Shown: in pieces, positions 1 to 6,416 of the stretch | How positions within the stretch are numbered: the stretch's first letter is position 1 | Layout of the letters: each line of letters starts with the position of its first letter | Assembly (NCBI GenBank): GCA_018268055.1 | Contig: JAFDXF010000006.1 | Location: forward strand, 1 to 64,000 | DNA: 64,000 bases | Source of the DNA: Bacteroidota bacterium | GTDB lineage: Bacteria > Bacteroidota > Bacteroidia > Chitinophagales > Chitinophagaceae | Direction of reading: 5' to 3' | Translations under genes and position numbers: made by a program | Notes under the pieces: model-generated | Database searches by the model: none | What the model saw: the letters and a program-made list of their open reading frames with translations, nothing else | Told to the model about the DNA's origin: nothing

Positions 1-370
1 AAAAAGCAAAGGTCAACTGAACTGTTGGCCTTTTGTATTTTAATACATTTCGTTAATCAGAAGGGTCGTCCCGATTGAATCGGGACAGGGGGAGCAAAAA
101 GCAAAGGTCAACTGAGATGTTGGCCTTTTGTATTTTAATACACTTCGTTAATAAGAAGGGTCGTCCCGATTCAATCGGGACAGGGGGAGCAAAAAGCAAA
201 GGTCAACTGAGATGTTGGCCTTTTGTATTTTAATACTCTTCGTTAATTTGAAGGGTCATCCCGATTGAATCGGGAAAAAAGCAAAGGTCAACTACAGCGT
301 TGGCCTTTTGTATTTTAATACATTTCGTTAATCAGAAGGGTCGTCCCGATTGAATCGGGACAGGGGGAGC
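1..370. repeat. Four tandem copies of a 95-bp hairpin repeat
   Basis: Copies begin at 1, 96, 191 and 276; the third is shortened to 85 bp. Each copy has an imperfect inverted repeat (AAAGGTCAAC / GTTGGCCTTT, one G-U pair) followed by TTTTGTATTTT, which looks like an intrinsic terminator. Each also has a near-perfect palindrome, TCCCGATTGAATCGGGA. The loop of the first hairpin varies between copies (tgaact, tgagat, tacagc) while the stem is kept. A fifth, solitary copy lies at about 1242-1340 on the other side of the toxin-antitoxin pair. I see no protein-coding potential. Confidence 0.9.
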
Positions 371-379
371 AAAAAAATG

Positions 380-409
380 AAGCCTTGTAATCAAATATTT
401 ACAAGGCTT
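380..409. terminator. Bidirectional intrinsic terminator
   Basis: An 11-bp perfect stem, AAGCCTTGTAA / TTACAAGGCTT, is followed by a T run on the plus strand and preceded by seven A residues. It can therefore end transcripts from either side, including the leftward higBA transcript. Confidence 0.75.
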
Positions 410-451
410 TTTTAATTCATTCCTTACTGGAATATTGAAACGAAAATTCTG

Positions 452-808
452 TCACGCTAAAAGCACCTCAGCAGGGATACTCAACTCTCTGTGAAAAAGC
501 TTTGCCAGTTCCAGTGTGAGTGGTTTGCGTTTATTCAGCAGTGCCGATACATAACCCTTGCTGCCTACTTTTCCAACGAGATCTTTGTTCTTTATACCCA
601 GTTCCTGCATCTTGAGTTTAATAACTTCAATAGGATCGGGAACAGGTACAGGGTAATGAACATCTTCATATTGTTTAATCAGCAATAAAGCCACCTGCAG
701 TTTTTCTCCTTGCGGGCTGTTGGGCTTAACCTGATTATTAAATTGGCGGTCAACCCAATCAAGGTATTCTTCGTACTGCTTTTTTGTTTTGATTATTCTG
801 AGTTCCAT
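452..808 (-). CDS. higA: HigA-type antitoxin, XRE-family HTH
   Basis: This 118-residue protein has an N-terminal helical segment and a C-terminal helix-turn-helix (about residues 60-118). The HTH contains the pattern GIKNKDLVGKVGSKGYVSAL followed by NKRKPLTLELAKLFHREL, typical of HigA antitoxins. It lies 2 bp downstream of a HigB-like toxin gene on the same strand, so the two are one operon with the toxin first, the usual higBA order. By family knowledge it neutralises the toxin and represses the operon. The only obvious promoter is the TATCTTTG box upstream of higB. The pair is flanked by 95-bp repeats, which may mark a mobile or recombination-prone site. Confidence 0.85.
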   Translation of the reverse strand: MELRIIKTKKQYEEYLDWVDRQFNNQVKPNSPQGEKLQVALLLIKQYEDVHYPVPVPDPIEVIKLKMQELGIKNKDLVGKVGSKGYVSALLNKRKPLTLELAKLFHRELSIPAEVLLA

Positions 809-810
809 GT

Positions 811-1122
811 TTATTTCTTTTTGTACTGTATAGTGCTTACGTTTATTTTATCATATTCGGCATGCGTTCCAAACCACTTTACCTGGATGACTTTAAAGTC
901 AAAAACAATCCTTACAACCAACCGGTATTTGTTCCCCATGATATTGAATACTACCCTGTCATCTGCAACAAGGCTTGCATTTCCGTACACTTTTTTAAGT
1001 TCATTAAAGTTTTTAAATTCACAATTCACCAATTCATGATACCACTCCTGCAATGCCGTAGCAGCCGCCGGATACTTTTTACAGTATTCCAGCAACGTCT
1101 TTCTGGTTATGATATTAAACAC
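811..1122 (-). CDS. higB: HigB-type mRNA interferase toxin
   Basis: This 103-residue protein matches the HigB toxin family (RelE-like fold, PF09907 type). Recognisable features are an N-terminal helix with Y/W residues (LQEWYHELVNCEFKNFNELK), the central FNIMGNKYRLVVRIVF strand pair and the C-terminal KWFGTHAEYDKI segment. Family members cleave mRNA at the ribosome. The start codon is GTG at 1122; the TATCTTTG box ends 4 nt upstream, so the mRNA is probably leaderless. The gene is followed after 2 bp by the antitoxin. Confidence 0.85.
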   Translation of the reverse strand: MFNIITRKTLLEYCKKYPAAATALQEWYHELVNCEFKNFNELKKVYGNASLVADDRVVFNIMGNKYRLVVRIVFDFKVIQVKWFGTHAEYDKINVSTIQYKKK

Positions 1123-1126
1123 CGTA

Positions 1127-1134
1127 CAAAGATA
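1127..1134 (-). promoter_or_regulatory. Bacteroidota -7 box of higBA
   Basis: TATCTTTG on the minus strand matches TAnnTTTG. It ends 4 nt before the GTG start of the toxin gene. Confidence 0.6.
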
Positions 1135-1241
1135 ATAAAAGTTTTCTAATAGAAAACTTTATTTGACCCCTCTGAACAACTTACTAAGCTTATAAATAAT
1201 TCTCAGATCTTTAATGATTTGGTTCAAGTTTACCGCAGCAA

Positions 1242-1340
1242 GGGGAGCAAAGTAAAGACCAACTGAGCTGTTGGCCTTTTGTATTTTAATACACTTCGTT
1301 AATTTGAAGGGTCGTCCCGATTCAATCGGGGCAGGGGGGC
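1242..1340. repeat. Solitary fifth copy of the 95-bp repeat
   Basis: It has the same order of elements as the array at 1-370: the GTTGGCCTTTTGTATTTT hairpin tail, the spacer with ttcgttaat, and a CCCGATTCAATCGGG palindrome. It lies on the far side of higBA. The rest of 1135-1510 shows no gene that I can support. Confidence 0.8.
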
Positions 1341-1513
1341 AGAAATAATAAATAGTTTTGGAGAATGAAGCTCTTTTTTATTTTTCTTGTGTATCAAAGA
1401 CGTTTTTAAACATCTTTTCAGACTTTAGATTTTATGTAACTTCAATACGATTGTATCGTAATAGGATTTACTTTTTAATACGGATTTATTTAAGAACGAG
1501 GTGTTTTTTGTTT

Positions 1514-1542
1514 CAAAAAAAGGCTGCCTTTTTGAGGCAGCC
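1514..1542 (-). terminator. Intrinsic terminator of the 2-oxoacid oxidoreductase gene
   Basis: An 8-bp stem, GGCTGCCT / AGGCAGCC, with a 5-nt loop is followed on the minus strand by a T run. It lies about 25 bp after the stop codon of the gene ending at 1568. Confidence 0.8.
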
Positions 1543-1567
1543 CATTACTTATTTTAAAGTATTAAAA

Positions 1568-3424
1568 TCAATTTGCCCCACCCAATAACTCATCCAATTT
1601 TAATAGTAGCTCCGTTTTTGTAATTGGAATACCCATTATCTTGTTATATCCTTTCGCATCTATAAAATATTCATCACGGATTATTTTAATTAGCTGTCCG
1701 TTATTTATTTCAGGTATTAAAACGGTTTCAAAATTTTTCAAAATATCTCCCAGGTTTTTAGGGAAAGGACGCAGATAGCGTAGATGTGCATGGCTTACGG
1801 CATATCCTCTTGCTTGCATTTCTGCTACTGAAGATTTTATAACACCATAAGTAGAACCCCATCCCAATACCAATACTTTTCCCTTCTCGGGACCACTGTC
1901 TAATTTTTGATCGGGAATATAATTTGCAATTAAATCTACTTTTGCCTGTCTTGTCTTTACCATGTGCTGGTGATTCTCCGGCTCATAGTTTACATTGCCC
2001 GTTCCATCTTGTTTTTCCAATCCGCCTATTCTGTGCTCCAAACCGGGAGTGCCCGGCACAGCCCATGGCCTTACTAATTTTTCATCTCTTTTGTAAGGCA
2101 TATACTTTTCACTGCCTTCATCTTTCGTTTTTTTGAAACTTACTTTTATTTCAGGTATATCTTTAGATTGCGGATATTTCCAAGGTTCGGCGCCATTAGC
2201 AATATATCCATCACTTAATAGCATAACAGGCGTCATGTGTTGTAGTGAAATTCGAACAGCCTCATAGGCTGCTTCAAAAGCATCAGCGGGAGTAGATGCA
2301 GAAACTATTGGCATAGGACATTCTCCATTTCGTCCGTAATATGCCTGCAGCAAGTCACTTTGCTCTGTTTTTGTAGGCAATCCGGTAGATGGGCCTCCAC
2401 GTTGAATATTTACAATTATTAACGGAATTTCAAGCATTACAGCCAGCCCCATTGCTTCACCTTTTAAAGCGATACCAGGGCCACTGGATGTAGTAACGCC
2501 CAAAGCACCGCCATAAGAAGCTCCTATTGCAGAAGCGATTCCGGCAATCTCATCTTCTGCTTGAAATGTTTTTACACCATAATTTTTATACTTGGATAAG
2601 TCGTGCAATATATCGGAAGCCGGAGTGATGGGATATGTTCCTAAAAATAATGTTAGTCCGCTTTTTTGAGCTGCAGTTAATAATCCTAAAGCAATGGCTT
2701 GATTGCCCATTATACTCCTATAACTTCCCGGCGCCATTTTCGATTTTTCCACTTTGTAGGTCGTGGTAAAAGTTTCGGTAGTGTCGCCATAATTATATCC
2801 TGCCTGCAACACTTTAATGTTGCTATCTAAGATGTCGGGTTTTTTTCCAAATTTATCTTTTAAGAAATTGAGTGTGCTCTCCATGTCACGTCCATACATC
2901 CAGTATAAAAAGCCAAGCACAAACATGTTCTTCGCTCTATCCTTTTCCTTCATACCGAGTGTGCTTTCTTTCAACGCCTCACGAGTCATTTTGGTAACAT
3001 CCATTTTTATAACTTCATAGTTACCCAAACTACCATTCTCCAAAGGGTTGTCTCCTTCCGCATAGTTGGCCAGTCGTAGGTTTTTAGAATCAAAGCCATC
3101 AATATTAGCAATGATTTTACCACCCTTTTTCAACATTTTTAGATTTACTTTCAAAGCAGCAGCATTCATCGCTACCAGCACATCACAAGCGTCTCCGGGT
3201 GTAAATATCTGATCACTACTGAAGCGCAACTGAAATCCACTCACTCCGGGCAATGTTCCTTGTGGGGCACGAATCTCAGCCGGAAAATCGGGAAATGTTG
3301 CTAAGTCAATTCCCATTAATGCTGTGTTGTTGGTAAATTGGCTTCCGGTAAGTTGCATACCATCACCACTATCTCCTGCAAATTTGATTACCACATCTTG
3401 TAATACTTCCTGTTGTCTGCTCAT
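1568..3424 (-). CDS. korA: 2-oxoacid:acceptor oxidoreductase, fused gamma-alpha subunit
   Basis: This 618-residue protein resembles KorA-type 2-oxoglutarate:ferredoxin oxidoreductase subunits. The N-terminal third is a gamma-type domain (GDSGDGMQLTGSQF near the start, then APQGTLPGVSGFQLRFSSD). It is followed by the pyrimidine-binding alpha domain (YPITPASDI, EDEIAGIASAIGASYGG, TSSGPGIALKGEAMGLA, QRGGPSTGLPTKTEQSDL) and a C-terminal transketolase-like domain (VLVLGWGSTYG). ATG at 3424 is preferred; the longer frame starts at a TTG (3481) with a non-conserved leader. The TPP-binding beta subunit (KorB), normally adjacent, is not next to it: a terminator follows directly and a sigma factor gene lies upstream. 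KorA is inferred from the gamma-alpha fusion; substrate specificity is not certain. Confidence 0.85.
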   Translation of the reverse strand: MSRQQEVLQDVVIKFAGDSGDGMQLTGSQFTNNTALMGIDLATFPDFPAEIRAPQGTLPGVSGFQLRFSSDQIFTPGDACDVLVAMNAAALKVNLKMLKKGGKIIANIDGFDSKNLRLANYAEGDNPLENGSLGNYEVIKMDVTKMTREALKESTLGMKEKDRAKNMFVLGFLYWMYGRDMESTLNFLKDKFGKKPDILDSNIKVLQAGYNYGDTTETFTTTYKVEKSKMAPGSYRSIMGNQAIALGLLTAAQKSGLTLFLGTYPITPASDILHDLSKYKNYGVKTFQAEDEIAGIASAIGASYGGALGVTTSSGPGIALKGEAMGLAVMLEIPLIIVNIQRGGPSTGLPTKTEQSDLLQAYYGRNGECPMPIVSASTPADAFEAAYEAVRISLQHMTPVMLLSDGYIANGAEPWKYPQSKDIPEIKVSFKKTKDEGSEKYMPYKRDEKLVRPWAVPGTPGLEHRIGGLEKQDGTGNVNYEPENHQHMVKTRQAKVDLIANYIPDQKLDSGPEKGKVLVLGWGSTYGVIKSSVAEMQARGYAVSHAHLRYLRPFPKNLGDILKNFETVLIPEINNGQLIKIIRDEYFIDAKGYNKIMGIPITKTELLLKLDELLGGAN

Positions 3425-3572
3425 TGCTGTAGATTGAAAGGTTTCCTGCGAAATTAAAGCAAGAAACGATTGATTCCGCAAATGATTTTAATCATTGGAA
3501 ATTCGATAAAAATCAGGAGTGAAATTAAAATAAGGTATCAATAAGAAGTTAGAATAGAAAATAAAGCTAGAG

Positions 3573-4226
3573 TTAAAGTTTGTTTATCATATCCATTACT
3601 CTTTCAGTAAAAGGGTTACAGTACTTCAGATTAAATTCAAATAAGTCTTCTTGTGTGTATAATTTTTCGAGTTCTGTACGAAGCATTGCTTTCGCTCTGT
3701 TCAAACGCACTTTTACATTTGATTCGCTGATGGTTAATAGTTTTGCGGTTTCACTTACACTCAGTCCATTCATTTCTCTAAGAGAAAAAACAAGCCTATA
3801 ATCTTCAGGGATATTCGCCAGCGACTCTTCTAACACATTGCCCAACTCTCGGTTCAGAATATGCTTACCGGTATTATTGCCGGAACTATTAAAAACGGGT
3901 TGCGCATTTTCGTTTACATTATCCATAGCAAATTCATTTTTGTAACTAAATTTTTCTTTCTTCCGATAGCAATTGTTCAACATGATACGAATGAGCCAGG
4001 TTTTAAAATTTGATTTGTTCTCAAATTGTGCCAGATTTTTATAAGCGTCAATATAGGTATCCTGCATCAGGTCTTGCGTATCTTCATGATTGTAATTGTA
4101 TGATCTACCTACTTTATATAAATATGGATTGTATCTACGAATGATGATTTCATAAAATTGCTTCTCGCCGCCCAATACTTTTTCAATTATTTCCTGTTCT
4201 GACATGGATTCAACTAAAAGATTCAT
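3573..4226 (-). CDS. ECF-type RNA polymerase sigma factor
   Basis: The protein is up to 217 residues. Region 2 is visible (about residues 28-95: YLYKVGRSYNYNHEDTQDLM, then YIDAYKNLAQFENKSNFKTW), and so is region 4.2 (about 135-190: PEDYRLVFSLREMNGLSVSE, then ETAKLLTISESNVKVRLNRA). The C-terminal extension (EFNLKYCNPFTERVMDMINK) is of a kind common in Bacteroidota ECF factors. Two ATG codons are possible, 4226 and 4205; the second gives the more usual MSEQEIIEKV start. No anti-sigma gene is next to it: upstream is repeat DNA and downstream is the oxidoreductase gene 150 bp away. Confidence 0.88.
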   Translation of the reverse strand: MNLLVESMSEQEIIEKVLGGEKQFYEIIIRRYNPYLYKVGRSYNYNHEDTQDLMQDTYIDAYKNLAQFENKSNFKTWLIRIMLNNCYRKKEKFSYKNEFAMDNVNENAQPVFNSSGNNTGKHILNRELGNVLEESLANIPEDYRLVFSLREMNGLSVSETAKLLTISESNVKVRLNRAKAMLRTELEKLYTQEDLFEFNLKYCNPFTERVMDMINKL

Positions 4227-4318
4227 TATGTAACACTTTGGGGATTGAAGGTATAAAAATATTTTGGGCGTAAAAACTATGTAACATCTATTTTGGATTT
4301 GTATTCCCTATAGGAATC

Positions 4319-4430
4319 CCCGCCTGAACGATTCCATTCGGGCAGGCCCGCCTGAACGATTCCATTCGGGCAGGCCCGCCTGAACGTTTTCATTCGGGCA
4401 GGCCCGCCTGAACGAAGTCATTCGGGCAAG
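4319..4430. repeat. Four tandem 28-bp repeats
   Basis: The 28-bp unit begins CCCGCCTGAACG and ends TTCGGGCAGG. It occurs four times without spacers at 4319, 4347, 4375 and 4403. Each unit is an imperfect inverted repeat held by G-U pairs. Only the middle four to six bases vary (attcca, ttttca, aagtca). It lies between the sigma factor gene and the DUF433/DUF5615 pair. Confidence 0.85.
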
Positions 4431-4560
4431 GAACCTAAAACAAGGTGTTCATTGATATTAAGAGGACGATATCAGAAATATAAACAAAGTAAATTGTATG
4501 CCAAACGGACACTTTTCGAACCATTCTTTGGACGATTTGAAATTGCTTGGCTTTTGAGAT

Positions 4561-4947
4561 TTATAGCTCTCTGATACGCAGCCGTTCTTTTGTTAATACA
4601 GAAAATTTCTCAACCAATTCAGCTATATGCAATTTAATTATCTCTACAGCAGAAGTGATTTTAAAAGAATTATCTTCAATTCTAATTAGTAAAATACCAT
4701 TGTGAGGTAGTTGAAGTCTAAAAACTAATTCGCCGAAATCTTTATCCTCTGTAACGAGTAAGTCCTTATGAGTAATTGCAATTTGCAAAACTTCTTTGTC
4801 TGTAATAGAGGGAGACGCTTCGCAGATAGCAACTACTTCAAAATTTGCTTCTCTAAGTGCTTGAATAATTCGAAAATCAACACTCTCATCAGCAATAAGT
4901 TTTAAAATATTATGCAACGGCCAAAATTTTTTCGTGTTTGGTTGCAT
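4561..4947 (-). CDS. DUF5615 PIN-like protein, toxin candidate
   Basis: This protein of up to 128 residues has the DUF5615 layout: an N-terminal acidic motif (LIADESVDFRIIQALREANF), a central acidic block (LLVTEDKDFGEL) and a hydrophobic strand (NGILLIRIE). The acidic residues match the active-site pattern of PIN-like nucleases, so an RNase toxin role is inferred. ATG at 4947 overlaps the upstream DUF433 gene by 38 bp. A TTG at 4917 overlaps its stop and would give a 118-residue protein starting just before the conserved motif. Overlap and order indicate a DUF433-DUF5615 operon with toxin-antitoxin-like logic. Confidence 0.8.
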   Translation of the reverse strand: MQPNTKKFWPLHNILKLIADESVDFRIIQALREANFEVVAICEASPSITDKEVLQIAITHKDLLVTEDKDFGELVFRLQLPHNGILLIRIEDNSFKITSAVEIIKLHIAELVEKFSVLTKERLRIREL

Positions 4948-5137
4948 CAGCAGCAAAAAATAAACATGCTTGTATATCTTCTACAGTTAACCTTGGATAT
5001 GCAGCTATTAATTCGTTATAAGTAATACCATGCCCTAATTTTTCTAGGATAAGATCTACAGGTATTCTGGTATTTTTTATTACCATCTTCCCAAATAGAA
5101 TTTTAGGATCAGAATGAAGATTATCTTTCCAATTCAT
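4910..5137 (-). CDS. DUF433 protein, antitoxin candidate
   Basis: This 75-residue protein has the DUF433 pattern: DPKILFGKMVIKNTRIPVDL, then LEKLGHGITYNELIAAYPRL and TVEDIQACLFFA. The family has a winged-helix-like fold and is often encoded directly before a DUF5615 protein, as here. By analogy it would bind DNA and the partner nuclease. A TATCTTTA box lies 16 nt upstream of the ATG. The stop codon is overlapped by the following gene, so translational coupling is likely. Confidence 0.85.
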   Translation of the reverse strand: MNWKDNLHSDPKILFGKMVIKNTRIPVDLILEKLGHGITYNELIAAYPRLTVEDIQACLFFAADATKHEKILAVA

Positions 5138-5435
5138 AATTTTCTTTTCGTAAAGATACGCAATGTATTATTAAATGAAAGTTGCCTGAAAAAACGTAAA
5201 AGGTTCGATTTTACGGTAGAGGTAAAGGGCTTTGCTTGAAAAGCTTTTAGAATGATGTAGTCCCGATAGGAAAAACAAATAAAGCGTCTTATAGGCTTTA
5301 AATAATGAGTGATCCATTGCAGTTATAAACTTTTAATCTTACTTTAAGCACAGTTTTATAAATTCTCTCACAATTCATTGTAATTATGAAGCAATGCAAC
5401 ATCTTATCTTTACATTTTTATCAATCTCATACATA

Positions 5436-6320
5436 ATGAATCTTATTGAGTGCGGCAAAGGCAAATATTTTTATAGACACAATAAACTTCTGCTAACACT
5501 TCCTTTTCTTTTACTAAATATTTTTCTTTTTTCTTGTAACATACGTTCTCAAGAGCAAAAATTGAATACGGTTACATCTGACAGTATGCTGTTTCAAAAA
5601 CAAAAGCAAGCTTACAATGACTCATTGGCCAAAGCCGCTGCATCATCCAACAAAATGAAAATTTATCTCACCTTTGATGATGGGCCAAATAATGGAACTC
5701 TAAACGTGTTGAATGTGATAAATGCAGATAGCATTCCGGCTAGTTTTTTTATTGTTGGTTATCATGTTCAAAAAGGGAAAAAACAAAAAGCAGTTTTAAA
5801 AACATTACAAGAAAGTAAAAATGTAGCCCTCTGTAATCATAGCTTTAGCCATGCTTATAATCATTATACAAAATTTTACAGCGACCCTTCTTCGGTTGTA
5901 AAAGATATAGAAAGTAACAATGATTTAATCAAATTTAACAACCGAATAGTAAGAATGCCCGGGCGTAATGCATGGCGCATTGACACTATAAATCATACAG
6001 ATATTGTAGAAAGCGGTCCTGCCTTCGATTCTGTTTATGCAGCCGGTTTTGATATTATGGGTTGGGATATTGAGTGGATGTTTGATCATAAAACCTTAAG
6101 ACCTGACTCGAGTATAGATTTATTACTTCGCCGTATGTATAATTTACTTGAATCGGGCAAAACAAGAACACAGGGACACCTGGTATTGCTGGCGCACGAT
6201 CAGTCGTTTCATTCGGAAGAAGCAGTTTTATTATTACGACAATTCATTTCGTTATTGAAAAATAATACCGATTATGAATTGGTGCTGGCAACGAACTACC
6301 CCGGCTTGCGGAAACACTAA
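5436..6320 (+). CDS. Polysaccharide deacetylase (NodB) lipoprotein
   Basis: The product is about 294 residues from ATG 5436; an in-frame ATG at 5394 would add 14. A hydrophobic stretch ends in LFSC, a lipobox, so export and lipid anchoring are expected. NodB motifs follow: TFDDGP (catalytic and metal-binding Asp), HSFSH (metal-binding His pair), RMPGRNAWR, GWDIEW and LLAHD. The set is complete enough for an active metal-dependent carbohydrate deacetylase acting on an envelope or external glycan; the substrate is unknown. It stands alone, 96 bp before an M16 protease gene. The 298 bp upstream (5138-5435) hold no other gene I can support. Confidence 0.88.
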   Translation: MNLIECGKGKYFYRHNKLLLTLPFLLLNIFLFSCNIRSQEQKLNTVTSDSMLFQKQKQAYNDSLAKAAASSNKMKIYLTFDDGPNNGTLNVLNVINADSIPASFFIVGYHVQKGKKQKAVLKTLQESKNVALCNHSFSHAYNHYTKFYSDPSSVVKDIESNNDLIKFNNRIVRMPGRNAWRIDTINHTDIVESGPAFDSVYAAGFDIMGWDIEWMFDHKTLRPDSSIDLLLRRMYNLLESGKTRTQGHLVLLAHDQSFHSEEAVLLLRQFISLLKNNTDYELVLATNYPGLRKH

Positions 6321-6416
6321 TTCAATCTTTTTTGTAATTCATTAATTTTAAAGGACAAGCGGTGAGTATTTCTCTCCGAGATTGATTACTTTGCCACTCT
6401 TCAAAATTTAAAACTT

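Noticed and set aside
1..370. CRISPR-like array
   Set aside because: Units are 95 bp with no unique spacers, no cas genes are near and each unit carries terminator-like hairpins.
1358..1588. 76-codon open frame on the plus strand
   Set aside because: It runs across the terminator and into the antisense end of the oxidoreductase gene, with no domain or signal.
5200..5225. GGTTCGAT sequence suggesting a tRNA T-arm
   Set aside because: No matching acceptor stem or other tRNA arms can be folded around it.
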